Source: Vasconcelosia minhoensis LEGE 07310
Lineage (GTDB): Bacteria; Cyanobacteriota; Cyanobacteriia; Phormidesmidales; Phormidesmidaceae
Assembly (NCBI RefSeq): GCF_015207255.1
Contig: NZ_JADEXG010000055.1
Span: forward strand, 1 to 37,651
Reading direction: 5' to 3'
DNA length: 37,651 bases
Within the stretch, counting starts at the first letter, position 1, and each line of letters begins with the position of its first letter. The translations under genes and the position numbers were made by a program. This document shows, in pieces, positions 24,588 to 33,413 of this stretch. The notes under the pieces are model-generated. The model made no database searches. It saw only the letters and a program-made list of their open reading frames with translations, and was not told where the DNA came from.

Positions 24588-25660
24588 TAGCGCACGCCGG
24601 TAGGCTGACGGCCGTTAGCCGCAGTCGGCTCCGCTAGGCCAAAGACCTGGCTGAAGGTTTTCTCCACCTTGTAGCCCGAATCGACCGACTCTAGCGGATC
24701 TTTGCGCAGCCGATGGCGCAGGCAGAGCGCAATCACTCGCTGGATGTCTTCAACGGTGACTTCGGTGCGGTTTTCATAGGCGGCCAGGGCTTTGGCGGCG
24801 CGATTGGTGACGATGTCGCCCCGCAGGCCGTCTACGTCTAGCTCTGAGCAGACCTGGGAAATTTTTAGCCGGTACTCGGGCTCTAGGGTGACCTGGGGAA
24901 GCCGTTCCTGAGCGCCGACAATCTGCTGCTGCAGGGCGTCCTGCTCAGCCTGGTGCTGAGTTAGAAAGCGCTGCGGATCTCGGTCAAATTCAGACCGCTG
25001 CTCGACGATCTGGACCCGCAGTTCGGGTTCTCTGACCGTGCGAATTTCGGCATGCATGCCAAAGCGGTCGAGCAGCTGGGGGCGGAGCTCGCCTTCTTCG
25101 GGATTACCTGAGCCAATCAGCACAAACTGGGCCGGATGGCGGATAGAGATTCCTTCTCGCTCGACCGTATTCCAGCCCGAGGCGGCAGAGTCGAGCAGCA
25201 CATCGACCAGGTGGTCGTCGAGCAGGTTGACCTCATCGACGTAGAGCAGGCCGCGATTGGCCTTGGCCAGCAGGCCCGGCTCAAAGGCCTTAACCCCTTC
25301 GGCCAGGGCCTTTTCAATGTCAATGGTGCCGCAGACACGGTCCTCGGTCGCGCCCAGCGGTAGATCCACCATGGGCACTTTCTTCTGGGTTTTAGGCAGG
25401 TCGGCGCGATCGCGCTGCACTTCCGGATCGTCAGGCGCTCGATTGAAAGGGTCGTCGGCCACCACGTCGATTTTAGGCAGCAGGTCGGCCAGGGCGCGGA
25501 TAGTGGTGGACTTGCCGGTCCCGCGATCGCCCATGATCATGACGCCGCCAATCTTAGGGTCGATCACGTTCAAAATTAGGGCTAGTTTCATATCTTCCTG
25601 ACCAATCACCGCAGTGAACGGGAAGACGGCGCGGGTTAGCGGTTGGCTGACGGTACTCAC
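24587..25660 (-). CDS. chlI: Magnesium chelatase ATPase subunit I
   Basis: ChlI is the AAA+ motor that, with ChlD and ChlH, inserts Mg into protoporphyrin IX in chlorophyll synthesis. The 357-residue protein has Walker [10 protein letters not shown], the ChlI-specific stretch [19 protein letters not shown], Walker [18 protein letters not shown] and the sensor segment [20 protein letters not shown]. The start is GTG at 25660, as no ATG lies before the conserved [15 protein letters not shown]. It forms a two-gene unit with ruvC, overlapping by one base. Confidence 0.96.
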   Translation of the reverse strand: MSTVSQPLTRAVFPFTAVIGQEDMKLALILNVIDPKIGGVMIMGDRGTGKSTTIRALADLLPKIDVVADDPFNRAPDDPEVQRDRADLPKTQKKVPMVDLPLGATEDRVCGTIDIEKALAEGVKAFEPGLLAKANRGLLYVDEVNLLDDHLVDVLLDSAASGWNTVEREGISIRHPAQFVLIGSGNPEEGELRPQLLDRFGMHAEIRTVREPELRVQIVEQRSEFDRDPQRFLTQHQAEQDALQQQIVGAQERLPQVTLEPEYRLKISQVCSELDVDGLRGDIVTNRAAKALAAYENRTEVTVEDIQRVIALCLRHRLRKDPLESVDSGYKVEKTFSQVFGLAEPTAANGRQPTGVR

Positions 25661-25954
25661 AGGCTTACAGGTATGGAACGGGTCTTTAGTTTAACTGTGC
25701 TCTATTGTGCCACGAGCTTGCCCCCGCTGAGGCGAGTGCAGCCCTGAGCTGACCCGCCGGCCTGGCGAGACCTAACTGTTTGTTGATAACCAGACAAATT
25801 AGGGCAAGGCAAAAGGTGATGAATATTCCTTCGCTAGGAACATGGCATTCAAAAATGCAATTGTTAAAGTCTGGATAAGGCATGAGCTTTCATACCTATT
25901 TCGGGTTTGGGTTCAGCAATCGCTCTGTCTTAGGAAGATTTGAGCTGACAGGCT
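25661..25954. other. Intergenic region between chlI and the sulfotransferase gene
   Basis: This 294-base divergent spacer presumably holds the chlI promoter and that of the sulfotransferase. I see no convincing gene or repeat in it. Confidence 0.35.
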
Positions 25955-26731
25955 ATGAAAAACCGTATCATCATCTGTGGATATCCCAAGAGCGGTAATA
26001 CCTGGCTGACTCGCTTAACCGCGGAGATGGTCGGCTGTCCCGTCGCCGGATACTGGTGCGAGCCCTTCAATCAGGATGAATGCATTGAAGGCACTGACCG
26101 AGAGTCTGAGTTTGAATGCTACAAAGCTCACCACAGTATTGAGCAGCTCAATCACACCCTAGCGCTGTATGGCAACGGCAATGAAAAGGTGATCTATGTT
26201 GTCCGCGATCCTAGAGATGTTGTTGTTTCTGCGTCCTACTATTTTCGCCTGCGGCCTCGCTATGTCAAGCTGTATCAGCTGATGTCTCTGCACCCTATCG
26301 GCAAACGGCTATATTCCAGACTATTTCATACGAAAAAGCACCAGATCGACCGGCTGACCAAGGGCCTGCTACGCGGAACGAAAGATGGCTTTTGGCTAAC
26401 TGTCCCCTGGGAAGAGCATGTGAAGGGGTATTTAGAAAGCGATGTCATGATTGTTAAATATAGCGATCTAAGACGCGATACGCTATCTGAAGTTAAGAGA
26501 ATTTGCGAGCATCTGGGTATAGAAAGAAGTGAAGAAGATTTAAAACAAGCGATTCATAATCAGAGCTTTGAGAATAAAAAGAAAGCGCTCTTAGCCAGTA
26601 ATGAGCTGAAGAAAGCGAGTTCTCTGCGCAAAGGTGAAAATGGAGATTGGAAGGAAGCGCTTGGGCACAAAAATGTTGCGGCGATAGAGCATAAAATAGG
26701 CGGCTTTATTAAAGAGCTTGGATACGAGTGA
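25955..26731 (+). CDS. PAPS-dependent sulfotransferase domain protein
   Basis: This 258-residue protein resembles cytosolic-type sulfotransferases that move sulfate from PAPS to an alcohol or amine. The 5'-phosphosulfate loop YPKSGNTW (about 10-17), the 3'-phosphate motif YVVRDPRDVVVS (about 80-92) and the C-terminal RKGENGDWK (RxGxxGDWK) are all present. The acceptor is unknown; polysaccharide or small-metabolite sulfation is possible. The second half is clearly richer in A/T than the surrounding genes, which suggests acquisition by transfer. The start ATG at 25955 has only a weak ribosome binding site. Confidence 0.85.
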   Translation: MKNRIIICGYPKSGNTWLTRLTAEMVGCPVAGYWCEPFNQDECIEGTDRESEFECYKAHHSIEQLNHTLALYGNGNEKVIYVVRDPRDVVVSASYYFRLRPRYVKLYQLMSLHPIGKRLYSRLFHTKKHQIDRLTKGLLRGTKDGFWLTVPWEEHVKGYLESDVMIVKYSDLRRDTLSEVKRICEHLGIERSEEDLKQAIHNQSFENKKKALLASNELKKASSLRKGENGDWKEALGHKNVAAIEHKIGGFIKELGYE

Positions 26732-26776
26732 TGCAGCCCATTGCTGTTCAAACAGATTCAATCCGAGATTTCTAGA

Positions 26777-29700
26777 CTAATGGTTAATCAGCCTGGCGAC
26801 GACGGCGACCACGTCATCTAGGCTGACCGGCTTGGCCAGGTGATGCTGAAAACCAGCGGCGAGGATGTCCTGGGCTTCGGCTTCGGCCGCGAAAGCGGTG
26901 AGGGCGATCGCGGGCATCTCCCCCCCTTGCTCAGCCGGACGCGATCTCACCCACCTGACCAGCTCCAGGCCGTTCATATGGGGCATGCCCACATCGCTGA
27001 TTAGCAGATCGGGCGGCTGCGCTTCGATTTGCGCCATCGCCGCCGCCGCCGAGTTAGCGGTGACGACAGTCGCCCCCTGGGTTTCCAAAACGAAGGTCAG
27101 CGGGTCCAGGTTGCTCTCCTGGTCATCGACCAGCAGCAGCCGCAGCCCGGTCAGGCAATCGCGGCCGGGATCGGGCGGCGCGGCGGCGGGCTCAGCCGGG
27201 GTATTGGCCACCACCAGCGGCAGGCTGACGATGAATGTCGCCCCCTGGCCCTCGCCATCGCTGGCGGCAGCGACCGTGCCGTTGTGGGCTTCGACCAGGT
27301 AGCGGACAATTGCCAGGCCCAGCCCCAGACCGCCGTAGCTGCGAGTCGTTGAGCTGTCGTCCTGACGGAAGCGGTCAAAAATGTAGGGCAGCATGTCGGC
27401 GCTGATCCCCTTGCCGCTGTCGGCGACCTGAATCTGAATCACCGTCTGGCTATAGGTCAGCTGCACCGCCACCTGGCCGCCCTCTGGGGTGAACTTGATC
27501 GCATTGGTCAGGAGGTTCAAAAACACCTGCTGGAGCCGTTCAGCGTCGGCTAGGATGCTGGCCGGGGCCGGGGCTAAATTGGCTTCCAACCGAATCTGCT
27601 TGCGTTCAGCGTCGGGCTGGAGCGTCTCAATCACCGACTGCATCACCCGGGTCAGGTTGGTCGGGTGCATCGTCAGCTGCAGCTTGCCCTGAATGATCCG
27701 CGACAGGTCGAGCAGGTCTTCGATCAGCCGGGCCTGGCTGCGAGCGCCGCGCTGGATCGCCTCTAGCGCCCGGGTCAGCACCTCTGGCTTTGGCGGCCGC
27801 CGCAGCAGAATGTCGGACCAGCCGAGAATGCTGTTGAGCGGCGTCCGCAGCTCGTGGGAGAGCATCGAGAGAAATTCGTTTTTGCGAATGTTTTCGGCTT
27901 CGGCCTCGGCCTGGGCCTGCCGGGCTAGCAGCAGCCGGGTGCGCTCGGCCTCGGCCTGCTTGCGATCGCTAATATCCTCAATCGCCAGCAATATTTTGCG
28001 ACCCTCATTGCCCTGGGTAAACTCCCGCGCGTTCAGCAGCATGGTTCTAGGTCCGATTGACTCAAAGTCATGCTCAATTTCAAAGTCTTGCAGCTCGACC
28101 TGGTCGGGGAGGATATCTTCCAGGCGCGATCGCAAGTCTTGAATGTCCCACTGACCGTTGCCCAGCTCAAGAATTAGCCGCCCTTCGGTCTCCTCGGGCG
28201 ACACCTGGAACGTGTCATAAAAGGCCCGATTGACGCTCAGCACTTGCAGCTCGGTATTGAGCACCAGCAGCGGCTGCCGCACCGTTTCGACGATGCTTTC
28301 GGCATAGTCGCGGGCGACTTCAAGCCGGGCCTGGGTGCGCTTCAGATCGTCGATATCGACCAGCGCCAGCACCGCGCCGTCGATCTGGTTTTCCATGGTC
28401 TTGTAGGGTCGAACCCGCAGCAGGTGCCAGCGGCCTTCTCGATCCTGCACTTCTCGATCCTGCACCGTCAGGCTATCGATCACCCCCATGATCAGGTCTT
28501 CCAGATCGGGCAGGTCAATATTCAGCCGGATATGGCTAATCGGTCGGCCCACGTCGGACGAAATCAGGTTAAAAATTCTCTGGGCGGCGGGCGTAAACCG
28601 GCGGATGCCCAGATCGCTGGAGAGCATCAGGATGGGGATATTAACATTGCTGAGCAGATTGAGCAGATCGTCGTTAATCAGCCGGGCTTCCTGGTTGCGG
28701 CTGTGAAGTTCTTCATTGGTCGTCTTCAGCTCTTCGTTCGCCGCCTGAATTTCTTCCTTGGCCGTTTGCAGCTCTTCGTTAATGCTCTGCAGCTCTTCGT
28801 TGCTGGATAGAATCTCCTCGTTCGCCGTCGTCAGGCTCTGGTTCGTCGCCTCCTGGTCCTCAATCGTCGTTTGCAGATGGGCCTGGGTATCCAGCAGCTC
28901 CTGCTTGGCCTCGGCCAGCTCCCGTCGCAGCTGCATGATTTCAGGCTGCGCTTCGGGGGGGGTGGGGTCAGCGGCGCGCTCCTCAGCCGGCGGTGCGATT
29001 GGGGAAAACAGAACCAGCAGATAGGGCTCCTCAGCCTCGGGCAGACTGAAGGGAATCACCTCAATGCTGACGTGATCCAGTAGCGCGCTGCCTTCTCGCT
29101 GCTTGGTCTGAGTTGCCGAATCCCCTCGCCGCCGGGCCTGGTTGATCGCGGTGCGCACCTCCAGCAGCAGCTCTGGGCGAATCATCTTGAGCAGGTTGAA
29201 GCTGGGCTCTCCCGCTGCCGGTCGGAGATAGGCGCTGGTGTCGCCGCGAAACTGCAAAATGTCCAGGCTGTGATTCACCACGACCCCGTCTGGTGCATAC
29301 TGGCGGAGGATAATCTGATCCGCCTGCTGCTTCACATTCAGCTCATTCCGAACATTCGCCGCCTCGCTGGGCTTGGTTGCGACCATCAGATGGTCGCTAG
29401 AGATATAGTCAAAACTCAGGCCAGAGGAGATGGCCGCGCGGCTGTAGAGCCGATGCTGTTTATCGACCACCCGAAACAGGTCGGACGCCTCGCCGATGCT
29501 CTCAGACCGGCCCAGCAGCAAAAAACCAGTCGGGTTCAGGCTGTAGTGAAAGATCGGCAGCACCCGCTTCTGCAAGACTGAGGCAAAGTAAATTAGCACG
29601 TTGCGGCAGCTGACCAGGTCTAGATTCGAAAAAGGCGGATCGCTGATCAGGTTTTGCCGGGCAAAAACGCACATCTCCCGCACCGATCGATTCACCTGAT

Positions 29701-30898
29701 AGCCGCTTTCCACTTCGACAAAAAAGCGGCGGCGGCGCTCAGCTGAGACCGGAGTCATGTGGCTCTCGGCATAGATGCCAGTGCGGGCTTTATCGATCGC
29801 GACATCGCTGATGTCAGTGCCAAAGATTTGAATATTCGGCTTCACCCGCTGGGTGGCCAGCAGTTCCAGCAGGCAAATCGCAATGGAGTAGCACTCTTCC
29901 CCAGTGGCACAGCCCGCCACCCAGACCCGAATGGTTGAGTCAGCCGACTTTTCATTCAGAATTCTGGGCAAGACCTGATCGCTCAGGGCGGCGAAGGTGT
30001 CGGCATCGCGAAAGAAGCTGGTCACCGTCAGTAGAACGTCCTGATAAAGCGCCTGTAGCTCCTCTGGGTGATTTTCCACATAGGCAACGTAGTCTTCTAG
30101 CGCTTCCAGCTTATACAGGGCCATCCGCCGTCTGAGCCGACGGCTGAAGGTGTTGTGCTTGTAGTGGGTGAAGTCTACGCCAGTCGCCCGCAGCAGCAGG
30201 CCAAAGACAGCGTTCAGAGGGGCCACCCGAGTCGCGCCAGCAGCCGGAGTCTCCGCCGCTTGCGGCGGAGACTCCGGCTGCTGCACATAGGGATGCTGGC
30301 TAATCCGCACCAGCTCTCTGGCAATTTCCACTGGCGGCAGGATAAAGTCAACGTCGCCCGTCGCCGCTGCCGTATTGGGCATCTGGCTAAACTGGGCCGT
30401 GCCTTCGCACTGCGCCATGGTAATCCCGCCCGCCGCCCGAATCGCCTTCAGACCCAGCGCCCCGTCGCCGTTGCTGCCCGACAGGACGATGCCAATGGCG
30501 CTGCTGTCCCAGGTCTTGGCCAGGGAGTGAAAAAAATGGTCAATCGGCATAAACTGCCCCGGCCTGATATTGCGCGCCTCGACCTGAAACCGCTCCCGCT
30601 CAGCGTCGATTGTGATCTGGGTATCCGGCGCGATCACATAGACGCAGTTGGGCGCGATCGCCATGCCGTCGGTGATCTCATTCACCGGCATAGTTGTCTG
30701 GTTAGCCAGCAGCTCGGTCAGCAGGCTGTGACGATCGGGCGCTAAATGCTGAATCAGCACAAAGGCCATCCCCATATTGGTCGGTAGCTGGCTGAGCAGC
30801 TCTGAGGTCGGCTTTAGCCCGCCAGCAGAGGCCCCAATGCCGACAATGGGATAGCGATCGCGAGACTCCGAGGACTGCTGGGCAGGCGGATTGGCCAT
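26777..30898 (-). CDS. CheB/CheR-PAS-histidine kinase-receiver hybrid
   Basis: This is a 1373-residue hybrid sensor. Domains in order: CheB methylesterase (about 15-195; GIGASAGG, LIQHLAPD, VLSGSNGDGALG hold the Ser-His-Asp triad); CheR methyltransferase (about 228-490; NTFSRRLRRRMAL, the SAM motif VAGCATGEECYS, SCRNVLIYF); a long coiled coil (about 636-740); two PAS domains (about 745-985); HisKA with the phosphoacceptor in FLSMLSHELRTPLN (about 1005-1020); HATPase_c (about 1115-1230; NLLTNAIKF, DSGKGIS, GGLGLGLAI); and a receiver (about 1257-1370; VDDQESN, SDVGMPHMNG). Such proteins integrate sensory input without a classical chemotaxis array; no MCP is adjacent. A 46-base perfect palindrome encodes the CheB-CheR linker. 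Another 45-base palindrome lies six bases before the ATG, and no clear Shine-Dalgarno is visible. Confidence 0.93.
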   Translation of the reverse strand: MANPPAQQSSESRDRYPIVGIGASAGGLKPTSELLSQLPTNMGMAFVLIQHLAPDRHSLLTELLANQTTMPVNEITDGMAIAPNCVYVIAPDTQITIDAERERFQVEARNIRPGQFMPIDHFFHSLAKTWDSSAIGIVLSGSNGDGALGLKAIRAAGGITMAQCEGTAQFSQMPNTAAATGDVDFILPPVEIARELVRISQHPYVQQPESPPQAAETPAAGATRVAPLNAVFGLLLRATGVDFTHYKHNTFSRRLRRRMALYKLEALEDYVAYVENHPEELQALYQDVLLTVTSFFRDADTFAALSDQVLPRILNEKSADSTIRVWVAGCATGEECYSIAICLLELLATQRVKPNIQIFGTDISDVAIDKARTGIYAESHMTPVSAERRRRFFVEVESGYQVNRSVREMCVFARQNLISDPPFSNLDLVSCRNVLIYFASVLQKRVLPIFHYSLNPTGFLLLGRSESIGEASDLFRVVDKQHRLYSRAAISSGLSFDYISSDHLMVATKPSEAANVRNELNVKQQADQIILRQYAPDGVVVNHSLDILQFRGDTSAYLRPAAGEPSFNLLKMIRPELLLEVRTAINQARRRGDSATQTKQREGSALLDHVSIEVIPFSLPEAEEPYLLVLFSPIAPPAEERAADPTPPEAQPEIMQLRRELAEAKQELLDTQAHLQTTIEDQEATNQSLTTANEEILSSNEELQSINEELQTAKEEIQAANEELKTTNEELHSRNQEARLINDDLLNLLSNVNIPILMLSSDLGIRRFTPAAQRIFNLISSDVGRPISHIRLNIDLPDLEDLIMGVIDSLTVQDREVQDREGRWHLLRVRPYKTMENQIDGAVLALVDIDDLKRTQARLEVARDYAESIVETVRQPLLVLNTELQVLSVNRAFYDTFQVSPEETEGRLILELGNGQWDIQDLRSRLEDILPDQVELQDFEIEHDFESIGPRTMLLNAREFTQGNEGRKILLAIEDISDRKQAEAERTRLLLARQAQAEAEAENIRKNEFLSMLSHELRTPLNSILGWSDILLRRPPKPEVLTRALEAIQRGARSQARLIEDLLDLSRIIQGKLQLTMHPTNLTRVMQSVIETLQPDAERKQIRLEANLAPAPASILADAERLQQVFLNLLTNAIKFTPEGGQVAVQLTYSQTVIQIQVADSGKGISADMLPYIFDRFRQDDSSTTRSYGGLGLGLAIVRYLVEAHNGTVAAASDGEGQGATFIVSLPLVVANTPAEPAAAPPDPGRDCLTGLRLLLVDDQESNLDPLTFVLETQGATVVTANSAAAAMAQIEAQPPDLLISDVGMPHMNGLELVRWVRSRPAEQGGEMPAIALTAFAAEAEAQDILAAGFQHHLAKPVSLDDVVAVVARLINH
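30238..30283. repeat. 46-base perfect palindrome inside the CheB/CheR hybrid gene
   Basis: Two perfectly complementary 22-base arms (30238-30259 and 30262-30283) flank a TT loop. In the coding frame it encodes a linker of about 15 residues (QQPESPPQAAETPAA) between the CheB and CheR domains, so the frame and both domains are intact. Confidence 0.9.
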
Positions 30899-31205
30899 GT
30901 ATTACATCAGTGCTAGGCTTAACCTTGAAGGTTAAGCCTAGCACTGATGCTGAGATATCCTGCTCATTGTATCCTGCTCATGAGTAGAAGTTTCAACTGA
31001 AGGCTTCTAGGTCTGATCGGCAGATTTATCATGATTGTTTTTAGCTAAATTTTTATCTGGCGAAACTAAAATTGAGTGAGCAGTTATACCGCATGAAAGC
31101 CGCCCATGAGCCATTTTTTGACGGCCAATTCAGAACCATCCGATTACATCTTAATTAAAATAATTGCTGAGCTGCTCCAAATTTGACTACCCCTCGGATA
31201 AAAGC
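30899..31205. other. Intergenic region between the hybrid kinase and Uma2 remnant
   Basis: Besides the palindrome at 30905-30949 this 307-base spacer is A/T-rich and holds no gene that I can support. Promoters for both flanking genes presumably lie here. Confidence 0.35.
30905..30949. repeat. 45-base perfect palindrome before the hybrid kinase start
   Basis: Two 22-base arms (30905-30926 and 30928-30949) are perfectly complementary around one base. The element begins six bases before the start codon of the CheB/CheR hybrid, so in mRNA it would form a very stable hairpin at the ribosome entry site. Its core contains CTTAACCT and its inverse AGGTTAAG three bases apart. Confidence 0.9.
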
Positions 31206-31388
31206 ATGGCTACTTCGGCTCCGGTGACGATTCCAATTCGGGCCATGACGCTGTCTCCGGGCAGTCATCTCCTGATCGAGAATGTTTCCTGGCAGCAATA
31301 CGAATCGCTTTTAGCTGAGCTAGGGGAAGCCAGACGGGTTCCTAGAGTTAACTATTGCCGCAAAATGCTCAGGCAGCTGCGTCAGTAA
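31206..31388 (+). pseudogene. Internally deleted Uma2-family remnant
   Basis: From the ATG at 31206, residues 1-45 match an Uma2 N-terminus (SHLLIENVSWQQYESLLAELGEAR, compare VDWQQYEGLL of the intact copy at 11473). After RVPRVNYC, where the intact protein has EGTLEIM, the frame jumps to KMLRQLRQ and stops, which resembles only the last residues of such proteins. The nuclease core is absent, so it is not functional as an Uma2 enzyme. Confidence 0.6.
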
Positions 31389-31391
31389 CCC

Positions 31392-32081
31392 CTAAACAGC
31401 GCCTCCATAGCGGGCTATCTGAGCCTGAGCCGTCCAGGCCCAAAGCTGGTCGCCCTGGGAAAAATGCCACCATTCGTGGGGATGCTGGCAGAACCCGGCC
31501 TGGGTCATGGCTTGGGAGAGGAGGGCGCGATCTCGATTGTACTGCTGCTCTTCTGGCTCAGCACTCTCCGCAAAATAATTCGGATAGGAGCGCGGCGACA
31601 GCTCGTCGATAGCAGACCCCATATTCACCTGCATCCCTTCCGCATCGGCTAAAGTCAGGTCAACGGCAGCTCCGGTACTGTGCGGCGGCGGCGTTGCCGG
31701 GTCGGGGCTGGGCGGTGCCCAAAATTGGAAAACCTGGCTTTGCAGGTCGGTCTGCTGAGCTGGGGTAAGGGCAGCGGGGTCTAAATCATGCGATCGCGCC
31801 AGCTGCTCAAAAGTGTAGTCCACCATAAACTGTTGCACTGCCACCGGACGGTAGGCGTCAAAAATTTGCAGCCGCCAGCCGGGCCGCTGAACCTGAAGCC
31901 AGCCCTGAGCCTGATAAAGCCTGTCCAGGACCGACTGCCGCAAAAAATAGGGACCGCGATCGCCATAGGGAGCCCCCAGCATTGCATAGGGATGGGGCAT
32001 CACCACCGCAAAATCAGCCAGTGGAATCTCCACCAAAGGCTCACCGCAGTCCTGAATCGGAATCTTCTGGTAGAGCTTCAC
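31392..32081 (-). CDS. D-alanyl-D-alanine dipeptidase (VanX-like, M15D)
   Basis: This 229-residue zinc peptidase resembles VanX/DdpX and would hydrolyse D-Ala-D-Ala dipeptides, recycling cell-wall precursors. The zinc and catalytic motifs are visible: SxHxxGxAxD as HSTGAAVDLTL (about 135-145) and ExWH as HEWWHFSQGD (about 202-211). The upstream YRPVAVQQ arginine is also present. The start is GTG at 32081. No vancomycin-resistance genes are nearby, so a recycling role is more likely than resistance. The stop is four bases from the Uma2 remnant stop, and the genes are convergent. Confidence 0.87.
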   Translation of the reverse strand: MKLYQKIPIQDCGEPLVEIPLADFAVVMPHPYAMLGAPYGDRGPYFLRQSVLDRLYQAQGWLQVQRPGWRLQIFDAYRPVAVQQFMVDYTFEQLARSHDLDPAALTPAQQTDLQSQVFQFWAPPSPDPATPPPHSTGAAVDLTLADAEGMQVNMGSAIDELSPRSYPNYFAESAEPEEQQYNRDRALLSQAMTQAGFCQHPHEWWHFSQGDQLWAWTAQAQIARYGGAV

Positions 32082-32096
32082 CGCTTCCCTCTCTCT

Positions 32097-33413
32097 CTAC
32101 TCACTACCCTCTTCCCTCTCCCCTTTCCTCTTTCCTCTTCCCTCTCCCCTTTCCTCTTTCCTCTTCCCCCTCCCCTCCCCTCCCCACACCTCAACCAAAT
32201 TCCCCACCGCCCGCTCCCAGCTCTGCTGCGCGGCCACCGCTCGCCCCCGCTGACCCAAAGCCTGCCTCAGATCGGGCTGACCGATCAGCCGCAGTAGCTT
32301 CTGACCAAAGTCGGCCTCATCCCCAGGCGTAAATAGATAGCCTGTTTCGCCGTCCCGCAGCGTTTCCACCACGCCACCGGCTCGGGGCGCGATCGCGGGT
32401 ATCCCCGCCGCCATCGCTTCTAAAACCGTCAGGCCAAAGGTCTCCTTTGTAGAAGTCGTCACGTGCAGGTCGCCGTTCACTAACAGCGGTGGCACCGCTG
32501 CCGGGGCAATCCGACCCAGAAAGTAGGCATTCAGCCCCAATTGCTGAAATCCTGCCTGAATCTCTGCCTGGAGTTCACCGTCACCCGCAATCAGAATCGC
32601 GACATTGTTGAGCGAGTCTGCCAGCTTGGCAAAGGCTTTGAGCGCAAACTTCCAGCCTTTGTCCGGCGTCAGCCGACCCAAAAAGATAAGTTTGGTTTGC
32701 GGATCGACGGCTGGCAAACCATAGTGGGTTTGGAAGAAATCAGGGGCGAGATCGCTGGGCCGATATCGGTCCAGGTCAACGCCTAGAAAATCGCCCCGCC
32801 GGACGTTGCGAATGCCCATCTGGCGAGCCATTGTCTCAGTCACCCCGTTGGCCACCAGGGTCCTATCGTAGGCGTTGAATACGCGATGAATAATCTGCTG
32901 CGATCCCCACTGCAAGCTGCCCAGCGTCCAGGTGGGCAGGGGAGAAAAGTCTTCGATGTACTCAATAAAGTTGGTGTGCAAAAACGCGGTGCAGGGGATA
33001 TTGTGCTGCTGAGCAAAGGCGACGCCTGGCGCGGTGAGCATTCCCAAAAAAATCCGGTCGGGCTCATCCACGTGGATTACATCCGGCTGAAAGGTTTCTA
33101 GCGCCTGCTGTAGCGGTTTCAGGGCGGCCCGCGCCAGATTGCGCTCAAAGGCAACGCCAATGAACGGCTCGCTGGGCAAGGGGATAACTTCGACCCCGGG
33201 TAAGATTGCCCCGACATCGTCCTGCCAATGGGGATAGATAGCCGCGATCGCGCTATAGTCCGGGCAAAATACCCGCACCTGATGACCCTGCTGGCTGAGC
33301 TGCTGCAATCGGTTAAAGACCGTCACCGTCACCCCATCGACCACGGGCAAAAAGCCGGAGGTGACCAGGGCAATTTTCAGGACGGGCGAGGAATGCATTG
33401 TTGCTTCGGTCAT
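32097..33413 (-). CDS. GT4-family glycosyltransferase
   Basis: This is a GT-B glycosyltransferase of about 438 residues. The N-terminal KIALVTSGFLPVVDGV with a glycine-rich loop, IHVDEPDRIFLG, the donor-site segment FLGRLTPDKGWKFALKAF and the E-x7-E region (STKETFGLTVLEAMAAG) are typical of GT4 enzymes acting on membrane lipids or polysaccharides (compare SqdX and PimB types). The ATG at 33413 overlaps the upstream stop as ATGA; alternatives are 33398 (ATG) and an upstream in-frame codon at 33452. The last 28 residues are a Gly/Arg/Glu/Lys-rich tail made from 26-base DNA repeats and are not part of the usual fold. The acceptor is unknown. Confidence 0.85.
   Translation of the reverse strand: MTEATMHSSPVLKIALVTSGFLPVVDGVTVTVFNRLQQLSQQGHQVRVFCPDYSAIAAIYPHWQDDVGAILPGVEVIPLPSEPFIGVAFERNLARAALKPLQQALETFQPDVIHVDEPDRIFLGMLTAPGVAFAQQHNIPCTAFLHTNFIEYIEDFSPLPTWTLGSLQWGSQQIIHRVFNAYDRTLVANGVTETMARQMGIRNVRRGDFLGVDLDRYRPSDLAPDFFQTHYGLPAVDPQTKLIFLGRLTPDKGWKFALKAFAKLADSLNNVAILIAGDGELQAEIQAGFQQLGLNAYFLGRIAPAAVPPLLVNGDLHVTTSTKETFGLTVLEAMAAGIPAIAPRAGGVVETLRDGETGYLFTPGDEADFGQKLLRLIGQPDLRQALGQRGRAVAAQQSWERAVGNLVEVWGGEGRGKRKEERGEGRGKRKGEREEGSE
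32109..32175. repeat. 26-base pyrimidine-rich tandem repeat in the glycosyltransferase tail
   Basis: Two identical 26-base copies (32109-32134 and 32135-32160) and part of a third follow each other. They encode the charged C-terminal tail of the minus-strand glycosyltransferase. As 26 is not a multiple of three, each copy is read in a different frame and copy-number change would alter the C-terminus and stop. Confidence 0.85.

Noticed and set aside
25686-25883. 65-codon minus-strand frame between chlI and the sulfotransferase
   Set aside because: No ribosome binding site and no family resemblance; it probably lies in promoter DNA of chlI.
30917-30938. CTTAACCT and AGGTTAAG inside the palindrome as a Pho box
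   Set aside because: Cyanobacterial Pho boxes are direct repeats. Here the octamers are inverted and are simply part of a larger perfect palindrome.
32097-32190. Short regular repeats considered as a CRISPR array
   Set aside because: The units are contiguous with no unique spacers, low in complexity and part of a coding tail.
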